Assembly: GCA_030433115.1 (NCBI GenBank)
Contig: JAUILH010000019.1
Span: 1 to 42,940 of the forward strand
Source of the DNA: Bacteroidia bacterium
GTDB taxonomy: Bacteria; Bacteroidota; Bacteroidia; Flavobacteriales_D; JAUILH01
DNA length: 42,940 nt
Direction of reading: 5' to 3'
Positions 16,712-24,155 of the stretch are shown in pieces. The number at the start of each line of letters is the position of its first letter. Position 1 is the first letter of the stretch. Under the pieces are notes generated by a model that saw nothing but the letters and a program-made list of their open reading frames with translations, ran no database searches and was not told the origin of the DNA. The position numbers were made by a program, and so were the translations under genes.

Positions 16712-19411
16712 CTAAGCTTGAATTCCGATAAAGCAGATGTCGTCAATCTGTTCATAGTCTTTTTTCCATTCCGCCATCACTTCCTGCATTTTTTGTCTCT
16801 GCGCCTCCATAGGAATGTCTTGCATGCCAAGCAATAATATTTTAAGCGTGCTGTACTTAAACTTCTTCCCCTTGGCTCCTCCAAATTGATCGGCGTATCC
16901 GTCAGAAAACGTGTAAACCGAATCTCCCTCATTCAAAAGGATTTTATGGTTTGAGAAAGGCACACGGTCTTCATAGGCGCCAATGGGTTGCTTGTTGGCT
17001 TTAATCTCAAACAACTTGTAGTCTCCTTCCTGCCGATTTGGTTCGATTGACTCTGCTCCAATGGACAAAGTATCTCTTTTAGATACGATCCACAGCGGAT
17101 TATTGGCGCCAGCAAATTCCAATTCCCTTTTTTCAGGGTCAAACTTACACAAAGCTATGTCCATTCCATCCTTGACACCTTCTTCACTTTGGCTAAAAGT
17201 TTCCTCTACCAAATCATTGATCGTGTCCAGAATTTCGGAAGGTTTGGTTTTACCAAATTCCTTCACTGCTCTGTTCAAAGCATTGTGTCCTACCATAGAC
17301 ACCATGGCTCCGGGCACACCATGACCTGTACAATCTGCAACAGCATAAAGTACGCCATCTTTGGTGGGTTGCATCCAGTAGAAATCGCCGCTCACTATGT
17401 CCTTTGGCATAAATAGAATGAAAGATTCGTTGAGATTTTCTTTCACCAATTTTTTAGGAGGCAGAATGGCTTCCTGGAGTCTTTTTGCGTAAGTAATGGA
17501 ATCTAAAATGTCTTTATTCTTTTCCTCGATAATTTCCTTCTGAAAAGTAATTTCTTCATTCTGTTGGGTGATTTCATCGTTCTTAGATTGAAGAACCAAA
17601 TTGGCTTTCTTTCTTTGTTGAGAGGATCTGATCACGAAGAACACAACCAATAATACAGCGATTAAAATGGCTGCGAATAGCCAGAACTGAGCCTTTCTGT
17701 CGGCATTAGCCTTGTCTTTCTCAGCTGCAGCTCGGTTTTTCTCAAGAATGGCATTTTCTTCAGATTGCTGAGAGAGCGCCAATGAATCCTCAATTTGCTG
17801 CGTTTCGTAAACTGTTCTCATTTCGGCAATTTGATTTGTCATATCTGAGGTAAACAGTGAATCTTTCAGGTCGACATACTTCCAAAGAACTTCATTGGAT
17901 TCTTTATACATTCCTAAACCTTTGTATACGTTTGATAAGGTGTGATAAGAATCCATTAAGTATAAATTATTATCCATTTCCTTTCTGATGTTGTAGGATT
18001 TCTCAATGTATTCACGTGCCTTTTGATACTGACCACTTTCCTCATAAATCACCCCAATATTGTGTGCTAAACCAGCTACTTGAGCAGGGTTATTCTGCTG
18101 TTCATAAATATTATAAGATTCCAGATAATACTTTAGGGCATTCTCATCATCGTCAAACTTCTTGTATACATTTCCTATGGATAGCAGCACGCCTGCTTTT
18201 CTACCTGGGTTTTGCTGTTGTTCAATGATTTCAAGTTGTTTGTTATGGTAGTACAAGCTGGAATCTTTTTGACTCCTGGCCAAATAGTAGGTTCCATATT
18301 GCCCATAAATTGACGCCATGAGCATGATATTTTTACCAGTACTCTCTTCGAATTCATGTGCCCGTCTGATAAAGTATAGTTGTTGCACCGTGTCTTTCAT
18401 CTTTCCATAAATGCCGGAAATATTGATGTACGATAAACTTAACTGTTGATTCTCTTTTTTACCTTTTCTAAGATCGAGTACTTCCAAATGCAATTTGAGC
18501 GACTCATCGTATTTACTTTCACTATTGTAGGCCAGAGCCAGATACTCTTTTGCACTGACAATGCCATTGGTATCCTCAACCGCCTGATAACACTTTGTAG
18601 CTTCATCAATTGACCAACGCAAACTATCCAGATCTTCCAAACTTGAATAAACACTTGCCATATTGATGTATGCGTGTCCGGTATTAAGTGTGTCATTGAT
18701 TTCTTCAAATGCCTTAACACTTTTGCGGAAGGCTGCCAGGGCTGGGGCCAACTCTCCGAACTTATATTTAATGATCGCAGAATTCATAAGGACTCCGGGA
18801 AGGGCAGCTCCCCAGTCTTCTCCTTTCTCAGCTTGCATAGCTTTTGCTGACTTATCAAAACTCTCTCCGGATCCCTTGTAATCTCCAATACGATATTGAT
18901 AACCACCGTATGATTTGTGAAACAGACCATAGGCGTAATTGGAATTTAATCGTTGGGCAAAAGCCATATTGACTTCATGCTGTTTTTCTGCTGCTTCTCT
19001 ATTTCCCGCTTTTGCAGCCCGGTTAAATTTACTATTAAGAAAATCTGCGTAATACTTTATGTCAGAGTTTTGAAAGTCCTTGTCTATTTTTTCTGAAAGC
19101 GCTTGTTGTTTTGACGTTTCTTCAAGCTTAGCGTATATATTGTACAACGCAGCAGCTGACTTCAACAGATATTCCTGGTTCTCAAGATCGGCAAATGACT
19201 GGTACGCTTCTTCCAAATAAGCTCCATAGGTCTCCGGTTGTTTTTTGTAATGCTTTTTAGCCAACCAATATTTGGCCAGAGCCACTTTTTCAGTTTTAGC
19301 ATTGGAATCAACAATCCGATTGAGTTCAGCCTCAGAAGATTTGGACAAGTTCTGAGTAAACCCAATAAGGGAGAGACAACACAGCAATAACGTAATTAAA
19401 ATATTTTTCAT
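16712..19411 (-). CDS. TPR-transmembrane-SpoIIE (PPM) phosphatase receptor, paralogue
   Basis: An 899-residue protein with the same plan as its downstream neighbour: signal peptide (MKNILITLLLCCLSLIGFTQ), a longer run of TPRs (~50-500, including GDYKGSGESFDKSAKAM and GQYQKAREYIEKSYNI), a coiled coil, a membrane helix (~574-594, FWLFAAILIAVLLVVFFVI), a juxtamembrane coil rich in Gln/Glu, and a C-terminal SpoIIE/PPM domain. Asp693 in AVADCTGHGVPGAM, DGMDIALC and Asp890-Asp891 (DDICFIG) keep the two-metal site. The phosphatase halves of the two proteins are nearly colinear, while the sensing halves differ, so they probably read different signals into related pathways. A GGCTCA-AGATA-TGAGCC hairpin (19412-19428) touches the start codon. 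Confidence 0.9.
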   Translation of the reverse strand: MKNILITLLLCCLSLIGFTQNLSKSSEAELNRIVDSNAKTEKVALAKYWLAKKHYKKQPETYGAYLEEAYQSFADLENQEYLLKSAAALYNIYAKLEETSKQQALSEKIDKDFQNSDIKYYADFLNSKFNRAAKAGNREAAEKQHEVNMAFAQRLNSNYAYGLFHKSYGGYQYRIGDYKGSGESFDKSAKAMQAEKGEDWGAALPGVLMNSAIIKYKFGELAPALAAFRKSVKAFEEINDTLNTGHAYINMASVYSSLEDLDSLRWSIDEATKCYQAVEDTNGIVSAKEYLALAYNSESKYDESLKLHLEVLDLRKGKKENQQLSLSYINISGIYGKMKDTVQQLYFIRRAHEFEESTGKNIMLMASIYGQYGTYYLARSQKDSSLYYHNKQLEIIEQQQNPGRKAGVLLSIGNVYKKFDDDENALKYYLESYNIYEQQNNPAQVAGLAHNIGVIYEESGQYQKAREYIEKSYNIRKEMDNNLYLMDSYHTLSNVYKGLGMYKESNEVLWKYVDLKDSLFTSDMTNQIAEMRTVYETQQIEDSLALSQQSEENAILEKNRAAAEKDKANADRKAQFWLFAAILIAVLLVVFFVIRSSQQRKKANLVLQSKNDEITQQNEEITFQKEIIEEKNKDILDSITYAKRLQEAILPPKKLVKENLNESFILFMPKDIVSGDFYWMQPTKDGVLYAVADCTGHGVPGAMVSMVGHNALNRAVKEFGKTKPSEILDTINDLVEETFSQSEEGVKDGMDIALCKFDPEKRELEFAGANNPLWIVSKRDTLSIGAESIEPNRQEGDYKLFEIKANKQPIGAYEDRVPFSNHKILLNEGDSVYTFSDGYADQFGGAKGKKFKYSTLKILLLGMQDIPMEAQRQKMQEVMAEWKKDYEQIDDICFIGIQA

Positions 19412-19428
19412 GGCTCAAGATATGAGCC
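19412..19428. repeat. Short hairpin abutting a start codon
   Basis: GGCTCA (19412-19417), AGATA, TGAGCC (19423-19428). On the minus strand it would fold directly before the ATG of the 899-residue phosphatase, where it could limit ribosome access. No T run follows, so it is not a normal terminator for the methyltransferase gene upstream. Confidence 0.4.
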
Positions 19429-19441
19429 CAAAATAAGGCTT

Positions 19442-20212
19442 TTAATCCTTAAAGCAAACGTATAGATTCTCGTTCTTTTGAATCCTATAGCGTTCAACCA
19501 TCTCCGGACCTATCTCGTCCTGCAGTCGAACATTCTCAACCCTAAAGCCAGCTGCTTCCAGTTTTTTGGGGTAATCCAGTCCAAACAAACGCACATGATC
19601 CTTTTGCCAGAAATGCTTTTCCCTTTCTTCGGGAGAGGTGATACTGGGATCCTCATAAGTCTCTTCTCTATTGGTATCCTGAGGCACCTGAAAGATTCCC
19701 CAACCACCTGATTTCATTACTCTATGCAACTCTGTCATACATTGATGGGCATCTTCTACGTGTTCCAATACATGATTGCAAAAAATGACATCAAACGAAT
19801 TGTCTTCAAGCGGAATGTTGTGTAAGTCGAAATGGATATCTGCAATCGGCGACTCAATATCACCAGTCGTATAATCCAGGTTTTTCATTTCCTTGAAGGT
19901 CTTATGAAAACACTGTTCTGGTGCCATATGCAGCATCTTTAATTCAGCTTCAAAAAAATTGGTTTTGTGATTAAGGTAGTACCACAAAAGTCTGTGTCTC
20001 TCCAAACTGAGACAATAAGGACATAGCACATTATCGCGCGCAGCTACTTTGGAACCGTAGGACAGAAATTTTCTGAACTTTTTCTCGCAGACAGTGCACT
20101 CCACCTTGTTTCCTTTATAAACAACAGGAGCCACTCTCTTGAATAAGTAGCTCATCCTAATTAATAAAGGACGGGGTAATGTATTGAGCAACCAGCTATA
20201 TAATTTCTTCAT
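19442..20212 (-). CDS. Class I SAM methyltransferase with N-terminal CxxC pair
   Basis: A 256-residue protein with two cysteine pairs near the N-terminus (CTVC and, ~33 residues on, CPYC), which look like a zinc ribbon. A Rossmann methyltransferase domain follows: LHMAPE(Q)CF in place of the usual glycine motif I, DIHFDLHNIPLEDNSFDVIFCNHVLEHV for motifs II-IV, then MTELHRVMKSGGWGIFQVP. This is the 'methyltransferase type 11' pattern. The substrate is unknown. The N-terminus is hydrophobic only weakly, so it is probably cytoplasmic. It precedes the TPR phosphatase by 30 bases and may be co-transcribed with it. Confidence 0.83.
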   Translation of the reverse strand: MKKLYSWLLNTLPRPLLIRMSYLFKRVAPVVYKGNKVECTVCEKKFRKFLSYGSKVAARDNVLCPYCLSLERHRLLWYYLNHKTNFFEAELKMLHMAPEQCFHKTFKEMKNLDYTTGDIESPIADIHFDLHNIPLEDNSFDVIFCNHVLEHVEDAHQCMTELHRVMKSGGWGIFQVPQDTNREETYEDPSITSPEEREKHFWQKDHVRLFGLDYPKKLEAAGFRVENVRLQDEIGPEMVERYRIQKNENLYVCFKD

Positions 20213-20247
20213 AAGTTAATGCTGAGGCAAAACTATAACTTTTCTGA

Positions 20248-20928
20248 TCAACACAACTTGACTAAAGCCTCTACTGCCATTTTAATGTTCTCTCTTACTT
20301 CCAAAAGACTCGCTTCCATCATGTAGCATGGTGCACTGATGATCTTATTGGCCTCATCAACATGAATTTCTTTGACTGAGGATAAATGGTTGGTGGCTCC
20401 GGTGGCTTCCATTCCAGCGCCAATTGCTCCAATATCGTATGGCGACTTCTCCTCAGTGGTTCCAACACTTAGTTCTGCTTGAATAGTTGAGCCTTGAAGT
20501 GCCTTAGCAACGACAGTCGGTCCCATGCACAACGCGCAGATGGGCTTTTTGGCATCTGTGAAACTTAAAATAGCGCTTTTAACGTCTTCGTTGATCTCGG
20601 AATCTGGTCCGGAAAATGCCCAGGTTGTCAAATTCTTAGCAGCTCCAAACCCTCCTGGTATCATTAAACCATCTGCATCATTGGCAGACAATTCCTTTAG
20701 GTCCAAAATATTGCCACGTGCAATTCTTGCAGCTTCAACCAAACAATTTCTGGTTTCATCCATCTCTTCTCCATTGATATGGTTGACCACATGGTGTTGA
20801 TTGATATTGGGTGCATAACACTGGTACGAGACGCTATTTTCTTCCAATGCCAATAAACTCAAAACACTTTCGTGAATTTCTGAACCGTCATATACACCAC
20901 TACCAGAAAGGATTACAGCTATTTTCAT
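20248..20928 (-). CDS. elbB: ElbB-like glyoxalase (DJ-1/PfpI superfamily)
   Basis: A 226-residue protein matching the ElbB branch of the DJ-1/PfpI superfamily: N-terminus KIAVILSGSGVYDGSEIHE, then MIPGGFGAAKNL, the nucleophile elbow with Cys134 in CALCMGPTV, and the C-terminal ISAPCYMM. E. coli ElbB shows modest glyoxalase activity and was linked to isoprenoid production, so the physiological role is uncertain. It has full family length and no export signal. The 336-base gap upstream of it holds the inverted repeat and terminator described separately, and it reads away from them. Confidence 0.93.
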   Translation of the reverse strand: MKIAVILSGSGVYDGSEIHESVLSLLALEENSVSYQCYAPNINQHHVVNHINGEEMDETRNCLVEAARIARGNILDLKELSANDADGLMIPGGFGAAKNLTTWAFSGPDSEINEDVKSAILSFTDAKKPICALCMGPTVVAKALQGSTIQAELSVGTTEEKSPYDIGAIGAGMEATGATNHLSSVKEIHVDEANKIISAPCYMMEASLLEVRENIKMAVEALVKLC

Positions 20929-21034
20929 AAACTTAATTTTTCATTAAAAATAAAAAAAAATGAGCGCCCTGTAACTTTTCAGTAACTCAGCTGTTCTACT
21001 ATTGAAACAACAGCCCAATTACAATACCATGAAG

Positions 21035-21112
21035 GCACCCGATGATAATATTAGTATGTTCTTTTCCCTGTTTTGACCTTTTTATTTTCCTTGCTAAGAC
21101 ATTATCGGGTGC
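21035..21112. repeat. Long-range inverted repeat in the elbB upstream gap
   Basis: GCACCCGAT (21035-21043) and ATCGGGTGC (21104-21112) are 9-bp perfect arms 60 bases apart. Beyond a two-base bulge the pairing continues through TAAT/ATTA. The stem could fold in an RNA from either strand. Right of it lies TGTTAAAATCTGTTAA (21121-21136). Confidence 0.5.
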
Positions 21113-21165
21113 TGGATTGGTGTTAAAATCTGTTAATTTTTTGGACTTCACACAACATTTTTAAT

Positions 21166-21256
21166 TCTGCTGCGTATATAATAGTAACTATATAGCAGTA
21201 GTTTTTTCATGGTAGTAAGTAGTGAAGTCCCCGCGCAAGTGGGGGCTTTTCTTATA
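21166..21256 (+). ncRNA. Candidate small RNA or attenuator leader before the gene at 21265
   Basis: A possible promoter TTG (21141-21143) - 18 bases - TAATTCTG (21162-21169) precedes a segment that can form CTGC/GCAG plus TATATA/TATATA pairing (21167-21198). A strong terminator follows at 21225-21253. No protein gene lies on this strand for the preceding ~300 bases. The transcript either stands alone or is a leader whose terminator controls the outer-envelope gene starting 12 bases later. Boundaries are approximate. Confidence 0.35.
21225..21253 (+). terminator. Intrinsic terminator with GCAA tetraloop
   Basis: AGTCCCCGC / GTGGGGGCT pair over 9 positions (two G-T wobbles) around a GCAA (GNRA) tetraloop, followed by TTTTCTTAT. 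It lies 12 bases before the GTG start of the downstream gene, an unusual position for a terminator. Confidence 0.75.
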
Positions 21257-21264
21257 TTAGCGTA

Positions 21265-21885
21265 GTGAGTAAATCGATCATCATAAGTTTAATCCTCTGT
21301 TTTTCAGTTAATCACTGCTATTCTCAGGATGACTCCTTGTCCTATTATTTTGATGACAACAATCTGTCTACAGCCAAAAATCTGATAAAATTTAATGCAA
21401 CAGCTGCCCTGGCTGGTGATTTTGGCTTGTCGTATGAGCGTGTGGTATCCGATTTATTATCGTTTGAAGCGGGCTTTTCAATGTGGCAAGGTGGTTTGTT
21501 CTTTTATCCTTCGATAGATTACCCTGGTGACATTCCTGAAGATATGTTGACACCAAGTTTTTTCTTTCAAACCAGATTCTATTACACGTTTCTGGGTCTG
21601 GTTGATGCCCCCAGTGGCTTGTACAATTCATTTATGTATCGCAGAAGGCAAGTGGATTACACATCCGAACCTAGCGCTTACTACGATGAAGTAGTTTCCA
21701 ATGAAGTAATCTATCATGTTGGTTATCAATGGTTGAATGGCGCCAGGTTTGCAATTGATACTTTTGTGGGAATTGGCGTTGGCTTTATGGATTACACGCT
21801 AAAAAATCCTGGATCATCTAATTTCGTTGGGGTTTCCCATGAATTTATGATTAATTTGGGAACAAAATTTGCATATAGATTTTAA
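21265..21885 (+). CDS. Secreted beta-rich outer-envelope protein
   Basis: A 206-residue protein starting at GTG 21265; the start is fixed by the intact signal peptide SKSIIISLILCFSVNHCYSQ. The mature part looks like a small outer-membrane barrel: alternating aromatic strands such as ALAGDFGLSYERVVSDLLSFEAGFSMW, FFQTRFYYTF and FVGIGVGFMDYTL, with a C-terminal MINLGTKFAYRF ending in Phe, as outer-membrane strands often do. No specific family is recognised. The next gene follows after one base, so they form an operon. Expression may depend on read-through of the terminator just upstream. Confidence 0.75.
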   Translation: MSKSIIISLILCFSVNHCYSQDDSLSYYFDDNNLSTAKNLIKFNATAALAGDFGLSYERVVSDLLSFEAGFSMWQGGLFFYPSIDYPGDIPEDMLTPSFFFQTRFYYTFLGLVDAPSGLYNSFMYRRRQVDYTSEPSAYYDEVVSNEVIYHVGYQWLNGARFAIDTFVGIGVGFMDYTLKNPGSSNFVGVSHEFMINLGTKFAYRF

Positions 21886-21886
21886 T

Positions 21887-23461
21887 ATGAAATACATCAT
21901 TCTAGTACTTGGCTTCTTGGGCATTGGATACTTAAACGCTCAGGGAGATACTTCCATTCCGGCAGAACTTACCTGGGGCAATAGCTTCAAAGAGAAAAAA
22001 AGAGCTCAAATGTTGGGCATTGTTGGCAAAACGGAGGATGCTTACTACACGTTAAATTTCACCCGAGGGAAGTACACGCTGAATAAAATGGATAAGGGAT
22101 TATCTCCTCTGGAAAAATACCCTCTTAACATGCAATTTGAAGGCAAGAAAATGAGCTTTGAGGGCATTGCTCAAGTGAACGATCAGTTCTTTTTGCTCAG
22201 TTCATTTTCTAACCAAAAATTGAAGAAGAACTTTTTGTTCGTTCAAAAAATATCTGCTTCAAATCCAACAAATGCCACTCAACTCACTAAAGTAGCGGAA
22301 ATCTCATTTGCTAAAAGGCGATTTACTGGCTCTTTTGGCTATCATGTTTCGGATGACAGTTCAAAAATTTTGATTTACTATGCCCAACCTTATGTGAAAG
22401 ATGGTCCTGAAAAATTTGGTTTCTCTGTTTACGATACTGACCTCAACCTAATCTGGAATAAAGACATTTCGCTGCCATTTAGTGAAGATTTGTTTTCTGT
22501 TAAGGGCTACCGTGTGGCCAATAATGGAGACGTTTACATATCCGGAAGGGAGTTCAAAAACAAACTTAAATCAAAAGACCGAGATGGCAGTCCCAATTAT
22601 GTATACCACATTTTGAGCTACACCGATAATGGTGAACACGTGAAGGACTATGAGATTGATTTGGACGATAAGTTCATAACGGATCTTCAATTTGCACTCG
22701 ACAATGAAAAATCACTACGTTGCGGAGGTTTCTATGGCGAAAATTCAGGCGCCGGTATTAAGGGGACATTTTACATCACCATTGATTTGGAGACCAAACG
22801 TACTATGACGAGTAATTTCAAAGCTTTTCCTGAAGATTTTATTACGCAGGGATGGTCTCAAAGATCCATTAAAAAAGCCAAAAAGAAAGAAGCTAAAAAA
22901 GGGAAAGCCATTGAAATGTACCAGTACGACATGAGAGACTTTATTTTGAAAGATGACGGCGGCATTATTATGTTGGCGGAGCAATACTATGTCCACGTTG
23001 TTACTACCACCACTTATGATGCTCAAGGGCGACCAACTACCCGCACAACCTATCACTATTACTATAATGACATTATTGCGGTGAATATTGATGCCAATGG
23101 CAATATTGAATGGCAAACTAAAATTGACAAATACCAACACTCTACTAACGATGGCGGCTATTTTTCCAGTTTTACTACAGCAGTTGTTGACGACAAAATC
23201 TACATTGTGTATAACGAAAATGCAAGACTATATTATACCAAAGAACAGTTGAAAGCGTTGAGCAGAAAAGAGAAAAAAGCCTACTTCACCCTACTGGTAG
23301 AACTCAACTCGGATGGAGAGTACAAAAAAACACCCTTGTTCAACACGAAGGAAAATGAAGTAGCTACGCGTCCTAAAGCCAGTTTACAAACCGGAGACAG
23401 GGAGCTGGTACTTTATGGGAAGTGGTATAAGAAGCAGCGATTTGCTAAGTTGAGTTTTTGA
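21887..23461 (+). CDS. Secreted protein of unknown function, 524 aa
   Basis: The ATG at 21887, one base after the preceding stop, gives the signal peptide MKYIILVLGFLGIGYLNAQ. The mature protein is beta-rich with recurrent 'observed-value' phrases (FFLLSSFSNQKLKKNFLFVQK, VSDDSSKILIYYAQP, SVYDTDLNLIWNKDISLPF, NNGDVYISGREF), a pattern suggestive of a beta-propeller. A Lys-rich segment (KKAKKKEAKKGK) and a Tyr/Thr-rich stretch (VVTTTTYDAQGRPTTRTTYHYYYND) follow. I do not recognise a Pfam family. It is translationally close to the upstream barrel-like protein, so they may share a surface role. Confidence 0.72.
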   Translation: MKYIILVLGFLGIGYLNAQGDTSIPAELTWGNSFKEKKRAQMLGIVGKTEDAYYTLNFTRGKYTLNKMDKGLSPLEKYPLNMQFEGKKMSFEGIAQVNDQFFLLSSFSNQKLKKNFLFVQKISASNPTNATQLTKVAEISFAKRRFTGSFGYHVSDDSSKILIYYAQPYVKDGPEKFGFSVYDTDLNLIWNKDISLPFSEDLFSVKGYRVANNGDVYISGREFKNKLKSKDRDGSPNYVYHILSYTDNGEHVKDYEIDLDDKFITDLQFALDNEKSLRCGGFYGENSGAGIKGTFYITIDLETKRTMTSNFKAFPEDFITQGWSQRSIKKAKKKEAKKGKAIEMYQYDMRDFILKDDGGIIMLAEQYYVHVVTTTTYDAQGRPTTRTTYHYYYNDIIAVNIDANGNIEWQTKIDKYQHSTNDGGYFSSFTTAVVDDKIYIVYNENARLYYTKEQLKALSRKEKKAYFTLLVELNSDGEYKKTPLFNTKENEVATRPKASLQTGDRELVLYGKWYKKQRFAKLSF

Positions 23462-23486
23462 TATTCTTTTTAGCTAAAACATCTTT

Positions 23487-23834
23487 CTAATTTTCAAGGT
23501 ACGATTCTAGCTGACTTTTTAAATCAATCAAATTCCTGGCAAGTTTTTCAAGGTCTTTATTATTATAGGAATCTAAAGTATGTTCAATAGGGTCCTTGAT
23601 TAACTCTCCATTATCATTGGCTGCTCCCTTTAAGGTCAAATTATACCTTATTGTTTGCCATTGATCACTAAGGTCATCCGGAAATGCGCGCTCATCATAT
23701 AATACGGGAAGGAGATCCATTCTGGCCTCATGAAATCTTGACTTGATTGGTCCATGATTGAATGTAAGGGCGTCTTCAAACAACTGAAGTTTTTCTAAGG
23801 TCCAAAAGTATCTGTTAGAGTCAACACTGTTCAT
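23487..23834 (-). CDS. Unknown soluble protein, 115 aa
   Basis: Start taken at ATG 23834 (MNSVDSNRYFWTLEKL); the frame is open upstream to 23891, but that adds an unconvincing N-terminus. It is helical and charged, with FHEARMDLLPVLYDERAFPDDLSDQW and a C-terminal helix DLEKLARNLIDLKSQLESYLEN. It has no export signal and no recognised family. It converges on the preceding plus-strand gene with 25 bases between stops. Confidence 0.6.
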   Translation of the reverse strand: MNSVDSNRYFWTLEKLQLFEDALTFNHGPIKSRFHEARMDLLPVLYDERAFPDDLSDQWQTIRYNLTLKGAANDNGELIKDPIEHTLDSYNNKDLEKLARNLIDLKSQLESYLEN

Positions 23835-23950
23835 TGATATTGTTTTTTGTTTCTTAATAAGATAAGAAATTTGACAACCAAAATCAATCAATAATTATGA
23901 ACATTTGAGGTCGTTTTGATAGTACTTCAATAAAAAAACAGTTCAAACCA

Positions 23951-24024
23951 AGCAGATTTCGTTCACTAGATTTCCCTCTACTTGTTAAAATATGTTAAGC
24001 CTATACTATGGCACGAAATCTGCT
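23951..24024. repeat. 12-bp perfect inverted repeat around a possible promoter
   Basis: AGCAGATTTCGT (23951-23962) and ACGAAATCTGCT (24013-24024) are perfect reverse complements 50 bases apart. Between them lie TTGTTAAAATATGTTAAG (23982-23999) and TACTATGG (24004-24011). The arms could be a regulator's paired operators or an RNA stem. Confidence 0.6.
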
Positions 24025-24134
24025 GTTACTATAATAGATTACATAAAATACCTAGCCAATATCCCACCTGCTAGGTAAACCTAAAGCAGCAACAAGTCAT
24101 AAGTCCCAACGATCCTAGTTGGGACTTTTCTTTT
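24013..24134 (+). ncRNA. Candidate structured small RNA
   Basis: A plus-strand segment of ~120 bases with no protein gene ahead of it, ending in a textbook terminator. It can fold as an outer stem TGCTGTT (24021-24027)/AGCAGCA (24085-24091) enclosing an 8-bp stem TACCTAGC (24049-24056)/GCTAGGTA (24070-24077) with a 13-base loop, then the terminator hairpin. A TTG (23982-23984) -19 bases- TACTATGG weakly resembles a Bacteroidota promoter with a start near 24016. It does not match the SRP RNA or tmRNA cores that I know. The flanking minus-strand genes do not need a terminator in this orientation. Confidence 0.5.
24101..24134 (+). terminator. Perfect intrinsic terminator, plus strand
   Basis: AAGTCCCAAC (24101-24110), 7-base loop GATCCTA, GTTGGGACTT (24118-24127), then TTCTTTT. 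The stem is a perfect 10 bp. On the minus strand it is followed by ATGACTTG, not by Ts, so it serves plus-strand transcription best. Confidence 0.85.
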
Positions 24135-24155
24135 ATCCATCAATTTAGAAATGAA

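Noticed and set aside
23951-24134. SRP RNA or tmRNA
   Set aside because: The GGAAGG-type SRP apical motif and the tRNA-like ends of tmRNA are not present.
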